A DNA stretch of 64,000 nucleotides from Falsigemmobacter intermedius (GTDB taxonomy: Bacteria; Pseudomonadota; Alphaproteobacteria; Rhodobacterales; Rhodobacteraceae), in assembly GCF_004054105.1 (NCBI RefSeq), contig NZ_SBLC01000005.1, forward strand, positions 62,001-126,000. Reading direction: 5' to 3'. This document shows, in pieces, positions 19,658 to 29,165 of this stretch; the stretch's first letter is position 1; each line of letters begins with the position of its first letter. The position numbers and the translations under genes are program-made. The notes below the pieces were generated by a model. That model searched no databases and was not told where the DNA came from. It worked only from the letters and a program-made list of their open reading frames with translations.

Positions 19658-21241
19658 ATGATTGATCTCTTCGAAGAGGAGCCGCAGCGCGGCAATGCCC
19701 CTGAGTTAACCGTCTCGGAGATCTCCGGCGCGGTGAAGCGCGTGCTGGAAGGTGAGTTTTCGCGGGTGCGGGTGCGGGGCGAAGTCGGTCGGGTCTCGCG
19801 CCCCTCATCGGGGCATCTCTATTTTGATCTGAAAGATGCCAATGCCGTTCTCGCCGCCGTCTCCTGGAAGGGGCAGGTGGCAAAGATGCAGATGCGCCCC
19901 GAAGAGGGGATGGAGATCATCGCCACCGGGCGTCTGACCACCTTTCCGGGGCAGTCGAAATATCAGCTGATCGTCGATGACGTGGCCCCGGCAGGGCTCG
20001 GCGCGCTGATGCTGATGCTGGAGAAGCGCAAAAAGGCGCTGGCGGCGGAGGGGCTTTTTGATCCCGCCCGCAAAAAGCCGATCCCGGCGCTGCCCGCGGT
20101 GATCGGAGTGGTGACTTCACCCTCAGGGGCGGTGATCCGCGATATTCTGCACCGGCTGCGCGACCGCTTTCCGCGTCATGTGCTGCTCTGGCCGGTGGTG
20201 GTGCAGGGCGAGCGCTGCGCCCCGGAAGTGGCGGCGGCGATCCGTGGCTTCAATGCGCTGCAGCCGGGCGGTCCGATCCCGCGCCCCGATCTGATCATCG
20301 TGGCCCGTGGCGGCGGCTCGCTTGAGGATCTCTGGGGGTTTAACGAGGAAATCGTGGTTCGTGCGGCAGCCGCCTCGGAGATCCCGCTGATCTCGGCGGT
20401 GGGCCATGAAACCGACACCACGCTGATCGATTACGCCGCCGACCGCCGTGCGCCCACGCCGACTGCGGCTGCGGAAATGGCGGTCCCGGTGCGGTTTGAA
20501 CTGATGTCGCTGCTCGATGGTCAGGGCGCGCGGCTGTCGCGGGGGATCACTCAGGCCCTGACGCTGCGCCGCCAGCGTGCGCTTGATCTGGCCCGGGCTT
20601 TGCCGCGTCCGGAAGGTCTGGTGCAGCCGGCGCGTCAGCGTCTTGATCTGTGGGCGGACCGTCTGCCGCAGGCCCTCAGCATCGGCGTCGCGCGGCGGCG
20701 CAGCCGCCTGGCAGAGCTTGCCGCTTCCGTGCGTCCGATGGCGCTGTCGCGGCTGACCACAACGGCCCGCGAGCGTCTGGCCGAGCGGGACCATCGCCTT
20801 TCCGCCGGTCTGACACGCCGCGCAGGCGACGCCCGCCAGCGGCTGAATACCCTCTCAGAGCGGCTCACCCCGGCGCTTGATCGTCTGGTAGCAGAGGAGG
20901 CCCGGCGCAGCGCTGAGGGTCAGGCGCGTCTGAAGGCACTGACGGCGCGGCTTGATGCGGCCCCCCTGCGCCTGATCGCCCGGCTGAGTGAACAGCTTGA
21001 GGCCCGCGACCGGCTGCGCCAGACCCTCGGGCATCGTGAGACGCTGCTGCGCGGCTATGCCGTGGTGCGCGGTGAGGACGGCCATGTCGTCACCTCCCGC
21101 GCCCAGGCAGAGAAGGCGGGGGCGCTGGATCTTGAGTTTGCGGACGGCCATATCGCCACCGGTGCGGGTGCGGCGTCCAAACCCTCAGCGCCAAAACGTG
21201 GCCCGAAAACTTCCCCCTCAGGGCAGGGCAGCCTTTTCTGA
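19658..21241 (+). CDS. xseA: Exodeoxyribonuclease VII large subunit
   Basis: Catalytic subunit of exonuclease VII, which degrades single-stranded DNA. It has 527 residues. The N-terminal OB-fold covers about 12-110, the catalytic domain includes VARGGGSLEDLWGFNEE (around 210-226) and VGHETDTTLIDYAADRRAPTPTAAAE, and a long Arg/Leu-rich coiled-coil region (about 285-450) and a Lys/Pro tail follow. The tail is longer than in E. coli. xseB is not in the window. The ribosome site before ATG 19658 is weak. Confidence 0.95.
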   Translation: MIDLFEEEPQRGNAPELTVSEISGAVKRVLEGEFSRVRVRGEVGRVSRPSSGHLYFDLKDANAVLAAVSWKGQVAKMQMRPEEGMEIIATGRLTTFPGQSKYQLIVDDVAPAGLGALMLMLEKRKKALAAEGLFDPARKKPIPALPAVIGVVTSPSGAVIRDILHRLRDRFPRHVLLWPVVVQGERCAPEVAAAIRGFNALQPGGPIPRPDLIIVARGGGSLEDLWGFNEEIVVRAAAASEIPLISAVGHETDTTLIDYAADRRAPTPTAAAEMAVPVRFELMSLLDGQGARLSRGITQALTLRRQRALDLARALPRPEGLVQPARQRLDLWADRLPQALSIGVARRRSRLAELAASVRPMALSRLTTTARERLAERDHRLSAGLTRRAGDARQRLNTLSERLTPALDRLVAEEARRSAEGQARLKALTARLDAAPLRLIARLSEQLEARDRLRQTLGHRETLLRGYAVVRGEDGHVVTSRAQAEKAGALDLEFADGHIATGAGAASKPSAPKRGPKTSPSGQGSLF

Positions 21242-21290
21242 GACGGCCTTTCCTTTCACAGGGGGCCTCGTCACGATGGAACGTCAGAAC

Positions 21291-21318
21291 AAAAAAAGGG
21301 GGCCTGGCCCCCTTTTTT
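21291..21318. terminator. Bidirectional terminator xseA / TIGR02302 gene
   Basis: Perfect stem AAAAAAGGGGG / CCCCCTTTTTT with the 5-base loop CCTGG gives strong U-runs in both directions between convergent genes. Confidence 0.95.
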
Positions 21319-21336
21319 ATTTGCGTGTCACCGGCC

Positions 21337-23859
21337 TCAGAACTGCTCAAGAAGCCTGCGCAGATAATCGCGCTCTTCTTCGGGGCGGTGCTGCTCGCCG
21401 GAGCGGCGGCGCAGCTCTTCCAGCAGATCCATGGCGCGGCGGTTCGCATCCATCCCCTCGCCAAGCGCCTCTTCGCTGCCGATCCCCCCGGAAGACCCCG
21501 CCTGCCGGCCCAGAGGGTCACGGGCCTGTCCGCCGCGACCCCGGCCCTCGCCCGGGCGCTGGCCATCGGGGCCTTCGGTCCCGGCCTCGCCCTGGCGGGT
21601 GTCACCGCGTTCGCGGGCCTCGGCCTCTTCAAACCGGCGCATGCCTTCGCGCAGGGCCTCCATGGCCTCGGCCTGACGGTCGAGCGCGCCGGGAAGATTG
21701 TCGTTGCGCAAAGCCTCCTCAGCCCCCTCCATCGCCTCGCGGGAGCGGTCGAGCGCGCGACGCCCTTCATCGGCCTCCGGCCCCCCGTCGCCCGGCATTT
21801 CGGTCTGACCAAGGGCGCGCAGACGGTTTCTCAGGTCGCGCTGGCGATCGGCAAGCGAGGGCGGCTCCGTCCCCTCACCCGGCTCACCGCTCTGCCCCTG
21901 GCCCTGGCCTGCACCCGGGGCTTCCCCCTGACCGCCACCGTCAAAGCGGCGCTGCAGATTTCGGAAGGCCTCATCCGAGAGGTTCTGCTGCTCGCGCAGG
22001 CTGTCGGCCAGATCGCGCATCCGGCCCTGACCCTGACCCTGGCCGCGCCCCTGACCGCCCTCGCCCTGGGTGACCTGCATATTCTCCATCAGCTGACGCA
22101 GCATCTCCATCAGTTCCTGCGCCTCGGCCATTTTGCCCTCGGCCATCAGCTGTTCAAGCTTATCGAGCATCTGCTGCAGCTGATCGGCCGACATCTCAAG
22201 GCTTTCGGTATCAGCGCTCTGCTCTGACGGCGCGCGCTCCTGCTCTTTGGCGAGCTGCTCCATATAGTCGTCCATCGCCTCGCGCAGCTCATCCATCAAC
22301 TCGCGGATTTCTGAGGGGCTGGCGCCGTTCTTCATCGCCTCATCAAGGCGGTCCTGAGCGCGGCGCAGCCGCTCGAGCGCGGAGTTCAGATCGCCCTCTT
22401 CGAGCAGAGCCGCGATTGAGAAAAGCTCCTCCGACAGCGCGTCGCGGGCCTCATCAGAGAGGGCGCCCGCCTCCATCTGGCGGATGGCCGTGCGGATGCG
22501 CAAAAAGGCGCGATCGTTGCGGATGAAGTTCTCCGGCGCCCAGGTGACGGCGCGCAGGATCTGCGCGCCCCGCGCGGCGGTGCTGCGGTTCCACAAAAGA
22601 TCGCGCCGCACCTCAGCCACCACCGCCGCCAGCGGGTCAAAGAAGCGCCGCCCCGGCAGAAGGCTGTGCAGCGGCTCGCTTTCCCCGGTCTGTCCTGCTG
22701 CATCGGTGACCTGAAGGGTCAGAATGACCGGCAGATTGGCGAAGGGATGGGCCGCAAGATCATCGGTCAGAACGCCTTTCACCTCGCTGCGCCGCCCGCG
22801 GAAGGGCAGCGGCAGATCAAGGACCAGCGCCTCGCGCGGTTCAGGATCAGCGGCGAGGGCATAGCTGCGGTCAATGGCTGCGAGATCAAGGGTAATGGTC
22901 AGCTGACCGGCGGTGATGCCGTAATCATCCCTGGCCTCAAAGGGCAGCTTAAAGGTGCCATCGGCCTGCCGCTCCGGCACCGCCGGTTGCGTAACCTGCG
23001 GGGGCAGATCGGGCAGCACGCCGATCTCCCAGTTTTTTCCGCCCTCGCCGGTGATCGTGAGGCTGCCGTGCTGTCGGATGGTGAACTCAGCCCCTTCAGG
23101 CCCGGAGGGGGTCTCCGTTCCCGAGACGGTCTCTTCCAGCCCCAGGGCACCGGCCTCGCCGTAGAAGCGCAGCAGGGCTTCAGACCCATGGGGGGCCTCA
23201 AAGCCCTCGTCTTCGAGGGCGTTCAGATAGATCGCGGGACGTCCGGTATAGGCGGGCGGGCGGATCCAGCCCTCCCAGACCGGGCCGGAGGCCGGTTGAG
23301 GCGCTGTCCCCCCTGCGGGACGCAGATCGGTAATCGAGGAAAATGAGCCAAAGAGTGCCCCTACCGCTGCCAGCAGCAGTGCAGTAAGGCGCAGCGCATA
23401 AGGATCGCGGGGCGCCAGATCCGGGGAGGGAGCGACCGGCTTTGCCCCGGCTGTCGCCGCCACCATGCGTGCCTGATGCGCGGCCCAGAGCGCGGCGGAG
23501 GCCGGATCACCCGCGCCCACCGCCTGAGCATCGCCAAGCGCCGCAAGCGGGCGGCCGGGCAGGCGGGCATCAACCCGGGTCAGGGCCTCTGCTGCCGTGG
23601 GCCGCTGAAAGCGCCGCAGTCCGAGGACAAAGAAGCTCAGGACCAGCACGGCCCAAAGGCCAGGGAGCGTCCAGAGCGCGGCCGGAGGCAGCCCGCGCAA
23701 AAGACCTAAGGCGGCTAACCCCGGCCCCGCGAGCGCAAGCGCCGCCACAGGCCAGAAGGCGCGCGCCCCGCGCTCAACCCAAAGGCCGATCCGCGTCAGC
23801 GCCAGGATGCGGCGCAGACGCGGGGAATTCAGAAGATCAGCGCTTTGGTTTTTCGTCAT
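21337..23859 (-). CDS. TIGR02302 / DUF4175 family membrane protein
   Basis: Conserved alphaproteobacterial protein of unknown function, 840 residues. Three hydrophobic segments lie in the first ~190 residues (about 34-75 as a pair, and around 160-180). A large, probably extracytoplasmic Pro/Gly-rich beta domain covers about 200-420. The C-terminal half is helical and very Glu/Gln-rich, with Gly-Gln repeats (GQGRGQGQGQGR) and methionine-rich coiled coils (about 480-840). It is 25 bp after lysA, so probably in its operon. The family often accompanies lysA; a cell-envelope role is only an inference. Confidence 0.85.
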   Translation of the reverse strand: MTKNQSADLLNSPRLRRILALTRIGLWVERGARAFWPVAALALAGPGLAALGLLRGLPPAALWTLPGLWAVLVLSFFVLGLRRFQRPTAAEALTRVDARLPGRPLAALGDAQAVGAGDPASAALWAAHQARMVAATAGAKPVAPSPDLAPRDPYALRLTALLLAAVGALFGSFSSITDLRPAGGTAPQPASGPVWEGWIRPPAYTGRPAIYLNALEDEGFEAPHGSEALLRFYGEAGALGLEETVSGTETPSGPEGAEFTIRQHGSLTITGEGGKNWEIGVLPDLPPQVTQPAVPERQADGTFKLPFEARDDYGITAGQLTITLDLAAIDRSYALAADPEPREALVLDLPLPFRGRRSEVKGVLTDDLAAHPFANLPVILTLQVTDAAGQTGESEPLHSLLPGRRFFDPLAAVVAEVRRDLLWNRSTAARGAQILRAVTWAPENFIRNDRAFLRIRTAIRQMEAGALSDEARDALSEELFSIAALLEEGDLNSALERLRRAQDRLDEAMKNGASPSEIRELMDELREAMDDYMEQLAKEQERAPSEQSADTESLEMSADQLQQMLDKLEQLMAEGKMAEAQELMEMLRQLMENMQVTQGEGGQGRGQGQGQGRMRDLADSLREQQNLSDEAFRNLQRRFDGGGQGEAPGAGQGQGQSGEPGEGTEPPSLADRQRDLRNRLRALGQTEMPGDGGPEADEGRRALDRSREAMEGAEEALRNDNLPGALDRQAEAMEALREGMRRFEEAEARERGDTRQGEAGTEGPDGQRPGEGRGRGGQARDPLGRQAGSSGGIGSEEALGEGMDANRRAMDLLEELRRRSGEQHRPEEERDYLRRLLEQF

Positions 23860-23884
23860 TCACCCGTCCCGAAGGCGGTGAGAG

Positions 23885-25150
23885 TCACAGCCATTGCGGG
23901 ATCGTATCGCGCGCGAGGATTTCGTCAAATGTCGGACGCGCCCGGATGACCGCAAATTGATCGCCCGAGACCATAACTTCGGGAATCAGCGGGCGGGTGT
24001 TGTATTCCGAGGCCATGACCGCGCCATAAGCCCCGGCTGAGCGGAAGGCCACGAGGTCTTCGGGCTGCAGTGCGGGCAGGGCGCGGGCCTTGGCGAAGGT
24101 GTCGCCGGTCTCACAGACGGGGCCCACGACGTCGAAGGGTTGCGGCTCGGTTCCTGCCTCTGCCTCGATAACCGGGATGATGTCGTGATGCGCGCCATAC
24201 ATCGAAGGCCTCACCAGATCATTCATCGCCGCATCGAGAATCAGGAAGTCCCGGCCTTCGCCCTCTTTGACATAGATCACCGAGGAGACCAGAAGCCCGG
24301 CATTGCCCGAGATCAGACGGCCCGGTTCAATCTCCAGCTCACAGCCGAGATCGCCGAGCACGCGTTTGACCATCGCGCCATATTCCGCCGGAAGCGGCGG
24401 GGCTTCATTCGAGCGGGTATAGGGGATCCCCAGACCGCCGCCGAGATCGAGACGGCGGATGTTGTGACCATCCTCACGCAAAGCCAGAGCCAGCGCGCGC
24501 ATCTTGGTATAGGCTTCTTCAAAAGGGGCGAGATCGGTCAGCTGGCTGCCGATATGCATATCGACGCCCACGACATCGATCCCCGGCAGGCCGGCGGCCA
24601 TTTTATAGATCTCACGCGCTTTGGCGATCGGGATGCCGAATTTGTTTTCCGACTTGCCGGTCGAGATCTTCTCATGGGTTTTGGCGTCCACATCCGGGTT
24701 CACCCGCAGGGTGATCGGAGCGACTTTGCCCATAGAGGCCGCAACCTCCGAGAGGACGAGCAGTTCAGGCTCTGATTCCACGTTGAACTGGCGTACGCCG
24801 TGCTCCAGCACAAAGGCCATTTCTTCGCGGGTTTTGCCGACACCAGAGAAAACGATCTTTTCGCCCGGCACACCGGCGGCCAGAGCGCGGCGGTATTCGC
24901 CGCCCGAGACCACATCCATCCCCGCGCCAAGCTTTGCCAGCACCCGCAGAACGGCGACGTTTGAGTTCGACTTCACCGCAAAGCAGACCAGATGCGGATT
25001 GGGCGAGAGCGCCTCGTCGAAGACGCGGAAATGGCGCTCAAGCGTGGCCGCAGAATAGACGTAGAAGGGGGTGCCCACCTCTGCCGCGATCTCTCGGATC
25101 GCGACATCCTCTGCGTGGAGTTCGCCGTTGCGATAGAGGAAGTGGTCCAT
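23885..25150 (-). CDS. lysA: Diaminopimelate decarboxylase
   Basis: Last step of lysine synthesis, PLP-dependent, alanine-racemase-fold. It has 421 residues. The PLP Lys lies in VCFAVKSNSNV (around residue 59), the phosphate-binding GGGLGIPY follows, and the active-site Cys of the second subunit is in GPVCETGDTF. The Tyr in GAYGAVMASEYN completes the site. It lies downstream of argH and two tiny lipoprotein genes, the common proteobacterial arrangement argH - lptM - lysA, and upstream of the TIGR02302 gene. Confidence 0.96.
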   Translation of the reverse strand: MDHFLYRNGELHAEDVAIREIAAEVGTPFYVYSAATLERHFRVFDEALSPNPHLVCFAVKSNSNVAVLRVLAKLGAGMDVVSGGEYRRALAAGVPGEKIVFSGVGKTREEMAFVLEHGVRQFNVESEPELLVLSEVAASMGKVAPITLRVNPDVDAKTHEKISTGKSENKFGIPIAKAREIYKMAAGLPGIDVVGVDMHIGSQLTDLAPFEEAYTKMRALALALREDGHNIRRLDLGGGLGIPYTRSNEAPPLPAEYGAMVKRVLGDLGCELEIEPGRLISGNAGLLVSSVIYVKEGEGRDFLILDAAMNDLVRPSMYGAHHDIIPVIEAEAGTEPQPFDVVGPVCETGDTFAKARALPALQPEDLVAFRSAGAYGAVMASEYNTRPLIPEVMVSGDQFAVIRARPTFDEILARDTIPQWL

Positions 25151-25228
25151 GGTGCCTCGCCGGATCAGATGGTTCCGGCCCGGTATAGCAGAAGCCCCCG
25201 CCCCTTCAACGGCTGCGCGAGTATGAGA

Positions 25229-25402
25229 TCAGCCGCGGATGCCCGGCTGGCTGTTATAGGTCACACCCATCCGCGCATCGCCTGAAAAGCTGACACCATC
25301 AGTCTGACGCGGCGCTTCTCTCGGGGGGACGGGCGGGCCATCGGCGCCGCAGGCGCTGAGCAGCAGGCTGCCCGCGATCAGCAGGGCGGGAAAGTAAGGC
25401 AT
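25229..25402 (-). CDS. Tiny lipoprotein, LptM (YifL)-like
   Basis: 57 residues: signal peptide with lipobox LLSAC (Cys18), then CGADGPPVPPRE. The C-G-x-x-G-P pattern right after the acylated Cys and the position between argH and lysA match LptM, a lipoprotein that helps LptD assembly in E. coli. The tail (ARMGVTYNSQPGIRG) is not recognised. Start ATG 25402 has CCGGAG upstream. The gene is easily missed because of its size. The assignment rests on the short motif plus gene order. Confidence 0.65.
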   Translation of the reverse strand: MPYFPALLIAGSLLLSACGADGPPVPPREAPRQTDGVSFSGDARMGVTYNSQPGIRG

Positions 25403-25417
25403 CTGTGTCTCCGGTTG

Positions 25418-25585
25418 TCACGGGCTGACGGCGATGCGTGCACCGCCGACGCGCCCTGAGAGAGAAGGATAGACCGCCAGCCCCCCGGTGCCGATTGAGA
25501 TCCCGGCGTTCAGCCGGGGCTGCGTCACGCAGCCCGCAAGCGGCAGGAGCATCAGCAACACCAGGGGGAGAGCGCGCAGGGTCAT
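25418..25585 (-). CDS. Tiny lipoprotein, unknown function
   Basis: 55 residues with a strong signal peptide and lipobox PLAGC (Cys19), followed by a short Gly-rich, beta-prone sequence ([19 protein letters not shown]). ATG 25585 overlaps the argH stop by 4 bp (ATGA), implying translational coupling. Only 15 bp separate its stop from the next lipoprotein start. It does not carry the CGxxGP motif of its neighbour, so the two are not obvious duplicates. Function unknown. Confidence 0.65.
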   Translation of the reverse strand: MTLRALPLVLLMLLPLAGCVTQPRLNAGISIGTGGLAVYPSLSGRVGGARIAVSP

Positions 25586-26988
25586 GCCAGCAGTTCTTTC
25601 CACCGGGCAACCTGGGCCCGGACCTGATCCGGCGCGGTGCCGCCATAGGACTGGCGCGAGCGGACCGAATTCTCCACGCCGAGCACGGTGAAGACATCCT
25701 CGGTGATGCCCGGGTGTTGCGACTGCATCTCTTCAAGCGAGAGATCGGGCAGATCGACGCCTTTGTCTTCGGCCAGTTTGACGAGGCTTCCGGTGACATG
25801 GTGAGCGTCGCGGAACGGCAGGTTCAGCGAGCGCACCAGCCAGTCCGCGAGATCCGTGGCAGTGGAGAAGCCCGAGGCGGCGGCTTTTTCCAGGCTTTCG
25901 CGGTTGGCGGCCATATCAGTGACCATGCCCGTCATCGCTGCCAGCGCCAGCAGGAGCGAATCGGCGGCGTCAAAGACCTGCTCTTTGTCTTCCTGCATAT
26001 CCTTGGAATAGGTCAGCGGCAGGCCCTTCATGATGGTGAAGAGCGCAACCGTCGAGCCCATGATCCGGCCGATTTTGGCGCGGATGAGTTCGGCCGCATC
26101 GGGGTTTTTCTTCTGCGGCATGATCGAGGAGCCGGTGGTCCAGCGATCCGAGAGGCGCACAAAGCGGAACTGCGCCGAGGACCAGATCACCAGCTCTTCG
26201 GCAAAGCGCGACAGGTGCATCGCGCAGATCGACGCGGCCGAGAGATATTCCAGCGCGAAGTCGCGATCCGAGACCGAATCGAGGCTGTTGGCGGTGGGGC
26301 GGTCAAAGCCGAGTGCCGCAGCGGTGGCAAAGCGGTCGATCGGGAAAGAGGTCCCGGCGAGCGCTGCCGCGCCGAGCGGGCATTCGTTCATGCGCTTGCG
26401 GGCATCTTTGAAACGCGAGAGATCGCGGGCCAGCATTTCCACATAGGCCATCATATGGTGGCCCCAGGTCACCGGCTGTGCGGTCTGCAGGTGGGTGAAG
26501 CCCGGCATGACCCAATCCGCGCCGGCCTCGGCCTGGGCGAGGAAGGCACGCAGCAGAGCTTCGATGCCGTCAATGGTAGCGTCGCATTGATCGCGGACCC
26601 AGAGGCGGAAATCGACGGCGACCTGGTCATTGCGCGAGCGCGCAGTATGCAGACGGCCGGCCGGCTCGCCGATGATCTCTTTAAGACGCGATTCCACATT
26701 CATGTGGATGTCTTCGAGGTCTTTGCGGAAGGTGAACTTCCCGGCTTCAATCTCTGACAAAACGGTGAGAAGGCCTTCCCGGATCGCCTCGGCATCTTTA
26801 TCGGTAATGATACCCTGAGCGGCCAGCATGGCGGCATGGGCGCGCGAGCCGGTGATGTCCTGATGTGCGAGGCGTTTGTCGAAGCCGATCGAGGCATTGA
26901 TCGCCTCCATGATCGCGTCGACACCGGCGGTGAAGCGCCCGCCCCACATGGCATTCGAGGCTTTGGTATCGGAAGGAGCAGAGGTCAT
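25582..26988 (-). CDS. argH: Argininosuccinate lyase
   Basis: Last step of arginine synthesis, fumarase/aspartase superfamily, 468 residues. The conserved N-terminus MWGGRF begins at residue 14. The superfamily signature [12 protein letters not shown] carries the catalytic Ser loop, and [17 protein letters not shown] and HLQTAQPV are also present. ATG 26988 shares two bases with the start codon of the divergent tlpA; Met14 (26949) is the alternative start. Its 3' end overlaps a lipoprotein gene. No clear Shine-Dalgarno is seen upstream. Confidence 0.95.
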   Translation of the reverse strand: MTSAPSDTKASNAMWGGRFTAGVDAIMEAINASIGFDKRLAHQDITGSRAHAAMLAAQGIITDKDAEAIREGLLTVLSEIEAGKFTFRKDLEDIHMNVESRLKEIIGEPAGRLHTARSRNDQVAVDFRLWVRDQCDATIDGIEALLRAFLAQAEAGADWVMPGFTHLQTAQPVTWGHHMMAYVEMLARDLSRFKDARKRMNECPLGAAALAGTSFPIDRFATAAALGFDRPTANSLDSVSDRDFALEYLSAASICAMHLSRFAEELVIWSSAQFRFVRLSDRWTTGSSIMPQKKNPDAAELIRAKIGRIMGSTVALFTIMKGLPLTYSKDMQEDKEQVFDAADSLLLALAAMTGMVTDMAANRESLEKAAASGFSTATDLADWLVRSLNLPFRDAHHVTGSLVKLAEDKGVDLPDLSLEEMQSQHPGITEDVFTVLGVENSVRSRQSYGGTAPDQVRAQVARWKELLA

Positions 26989-27553
26989 GGCAGGCCTGTC
27001 TGGATTGCGGATTATGATGGCATTGGCGGGGTTTTACACCGCGCTGGTGCCTTTATCAAATCCTGCTCTGGCAGATCCCGCGCTCTCGGCGTTGCGGGTG
27101 GGCGAGATGCGAAAGCTGATTGTGCATGAGGTGGCTGAGACGGTTCCGGAGATTGCCTTTGCCGATGGCGGGGGGGCTGTGAAAAGCTTTGCGGACTGGC
27201 AGGGCCGGGTCCGGGTGGTGAACTTCTGGGCCACCTGGTGTGCGCCCTGCCGTGCGGAGATGCCGGGGCTTGACCGTCTGGCGCGGGAGATGCCCGAGGT
27301 TTCAGTTCTGACCATTGCAACGGGGCGAAACCTGCGCCCGGCTTTGGATAAGTTTTATGCCGAGACGGGGATCACCGATCTGCCGCTGCTGCTAGATCCG
27401 AAATCGGCGGTCGCGCGCGGCATGGGGGTTGCCGGGCTGCCGGTGACGGTTGTTCTGGACAAAGAGGGGCGTGAGGCCGCGCGTATGATCGGTGAGGCTG
27501 ATTGGGCCTCAGAAGAGGCGCGGGCGGTTTTGCGCGAGCTTGCCTTGCGTTGA
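26987..27553 (+). CDS. tlpA: TlpA-family thiol:disulfide oxidoreductase
   Basis: Thioredoxin-fold protein, 188 residues. An N-terminal hydrophobic anchor or signal (about 8-29, ending NPALA) is followed by the thioredoxin domain with active site WCAPC (Cys85, Cys88) and cis-Pro in [11 protein letters not shown]. Periplasm-facing reductase, probably for cytochrome c or copper-site assembly, as known for TlpA. Start ATG 26987 is backed by GGAAGGAG; ATG 27014 is possible. Its start codon overlaps that of argH on the other strand, so its promoter lies inside argH. Confidence 0.9.
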   Translation: MAGLSGLRIMMALAGFYTALVPLSNPALADPALSALRVGEMRKLIVHEVAETVPEIAFADGGGAVKSFADWQGRVRVVNFWATWCAPCRAEMPGLDRLAREMPEVSVLTIATGRNLRPALDKFYAETGITDLPLLLDPKSAVARGMGVAGLPVTVVLDKEGREAARMIGEADWASEEARAVLRELALR

Positions 27554-27561
27554 GGGGCGCG

Positions 27562-27608
27562 CGCCGGGGCGCTGCCCCGGACCCCGGAGTATTTTGAAAA
27601 AGCCAAAG
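27562..27608 (+). repeat. Dispersed intergenic palindromic repeat, copy B
   Basis: CCGGGGCGCTGCCCCGG hairpin, then ACCCCGGAGTATTTTGAAAAAGCCAAAG. The tail matches copy A at 17020-17077 in reverse orientation. It starts 9 bp after the tlpA stop. Confidence 0.75.
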
Positions 27609-27640
27609 CGCGCCTGCCGGTGCCGGGCGGGCGGACATAA

Positions 27641-27666
27641 AAAAGCCCGGCCGGAGCCGGGCTTTT
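27641..27666 (-). terminator. F0 operon terminator
   Basis: Stem AAAAGCCCGGC / GCCGGGCTTTT (11 bp) with a 4-base loop is followed by T on the minus strand, 16 bp after the atpF stop. It is symmetrical enough to act on tlpA transcripts as well. Confidence 0.9.
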
Positions 27667-27682
27667 CAGATTATTCTGAACC

Positions 27683-28237
27683 TCAGTTCAGGCGCTGACC
27701 CACTTCGGCGATCGAAGCGTCGATCAGGGCGCCGGCGCTTGCTGCCGACATCTGACCGGCCAGGACGTCGCCGGCAGCGGCAACAGCCACGGCAACGGCG
27801 GTTTCACGCACTTCGCGGATCGCTGCGGATTCTGCCGCGGTGATCTGCTCTTCCGCCGCCTGCAGTTTGCGGGCGATGGTGGCCTGCAGCTCTGCCTGGG
27901 CAGAAGCGGCGGCGGCCTGGGCGTCGGAACGGGCGTTTGCGACGATGCGCTCTGCCTGTTCACGGGCGTCCTTCAGCTTCCGGTCGTAAGAGGCGACCAG
28001 AGCTTTGGCTTCGTCATGGAGACGGCGGGCCGTCTCCAGATCTTCGCGGATTTTGGCTGCACGGCTGTCGAGCAGGCCCATAACGAGAGCCGGCACTTTG
28101 AAGTACAGCAGAATGCCCACGAAAATCAGGAAGGCAATCAGAACCGAGAAGTCGGTGTTTTGCAGCGTAAAGAACGGACCCGAGGCTGCGTGAGCCGGGA
28201 GCGCACCGAGAAGCAGGGCGGGAATGGTGTAACGCAT
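27683..28237 (-). CDS. atpF: ATP synthase F0 subunit b
   Basis: Peripheral-stalk subunit of ATP synthase, 184 residues. A cleavable-looking hydrophobic N-terminus (PALLLGALPAHA) is followed by the membrane helix (about 28-50) and a long alanine-rich coiled coil. The N-terminal extension before the helix is common for the b subunit in this group. It starts 4 bp after the b' gene and is last in the F0 operon. Confidence 0.92.
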   Translation of the reverse strand: MRYTIPALLLGALPAHAASGPFFTLQNTDFSVLIAFLIFVGILLYFKVPALVMGLLDSRAAKIREDLETARRLHDEAKALVASYDRKLKDAREQAERIVANARSDAQAAAASAQAELQATIARKLQAAEEQITAAESAAIREVRETAVAVAVAAAGDVLAGQMSAASAGALIDASIAEVGQRLN

Positions 28238-28241
28238 TGCC

Positions 28242-28784
28242 TCAGCCTTTCAGACGCGCGGCCACGGCCGCATCTACGGAAGTCGCATCGGTCCCACCCA
28301 GAGCCAGAACCAGCTCTTTGGCGGTGTCTTTTGCCACTTCAGTCACGTTGGCCAGGGCGGAGGCGCGGATTTCACCAATCCGGCGTTCCGACTCAGCGGC
28401 ACGTGCGGCGATCTCTGCATCCGCCTTGACGGTGGCTGCATCGAGTTGTGCCTGAATTTCAGCTTTCGCCTGTGCGATGAAACGTGCCGATTCGGCGCGT
28501 GCATCTGCCAGAGCCTTGAGATAGGCGGCTTCGGCGTCACGGGCTTTCTGTTTCAGTTCTTCAGCAGCCGCCAGATCATTGGTGATCAGGCCTTTGCGTT
28601 CGGCGAGAACCGAACCGATGCGGGGCATCGCGAAGACTTTCAGCAGAACGAAAATCAGGACCAGGGCGACAAGTGCCCAGAAGATCTGGTTCGGGAGCCA
28701 GTCTACGCAGAGTTGCGGCAGGCCAAGGGCGCCACCATTCTGATCGACACAGGCACCCGCCACTTGAGTAGTTTGGTTTGCCAT
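28242..28784 (-). CDS. atpG: ATP synthase F0 subunit b'
   Basis: Second b-type peripheral-stalk subunit, 180 residues, characteristic of phototrophs and their alphaproteobacterial relatives. A polar N-terminus with two Cys (positions about 12 and 26) precedes the membrane helix [17 protein letters not shown], then a long charged coiled coil follows ([16 protein letters not shown]...). It forms a heterodimeric stalk with AtpF. The gene order atpE - b' - b matches Rhodobacter. The symbol atpG, also written atpF2 or atpX, varies among databases. Confidence 0.92.
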   Translation of the reverse strand: MANQTTQVAGACVDQNGGALGLPQLCVDWLPNQIFWALVALVLIFVLLKVFAMPRIGSVLAERKGLITNDLAAAEELKQKARDAEAAYLKALADARAESARFIAQAKAEIQAQLDAATVKADAEIAARAAESERRIGEIRASALANVTEVAKDTAKELVLALGGTDATSVDAAVAARLKG

Positions 28785-28867
28785 GTCAGTCCTCCATCGG
28801 AACCATTCTTGATCGGAAAGGGCGCTGGCTCAAACCAGCGCCGCTTCCGTTCGGATGGTGTCCTGGA

Positions 28868-29104
28868 TCAGACTGCGAACATCAGCAGCAGAGCGATCAG
28901 GAACGAGAAGATCCCGAGAGCTTCAGCGAATGCGATGCCGACGAACAGGGTCGCGGTCTGGCTCGAGGCAGCAGCCGGGTTACGCAGCGCGCCTTCGAGG
29001 TATTTGCCAGCGATGTTACCAACGCCGAGGCCAGCACCTGCGAGACCGAAAGCCGCGAGACCTGCGCCGATGTATTTGCCCATAAGAGCGAGTTCGCCTT
29101 CCAT
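28868..29104 (-). CDS. atpE: ATP synthase F0 subunit c
   Basis: Proton-carrying rotor-ring subunit, 78 residues. Two membrane helices are joined by the polar loop GALRNPAA. The proton-binding carboxylate is Glu61 in FAEALGIF. The Gly-rich first helix ([18 protein letters not shown]) packs the ring. Start ATG 29104 has AAGGAGAC upstream; a longer frame exists but lacks a ribosome site. Confidence 0.96.
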   Translation of the reverse strand: MEGELALMGKYIGAGLAAFGLAGAGLGVGNIAGKYLEGALRNPAAASSQTATLFVGIAFAEALGIFSFLIALLLMFAV

Positions 29105-29165
29105 GATCGTGTCTCCTTGGTTGGAATGGCTGAGATAGGATGTTCTTACCCGGGATGGGCGCACC

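Noticed and set aside
25438-26757. 439-codon open frame on the + strand
   Set aside because: Shadow of argH on the opposite strand; no signature.
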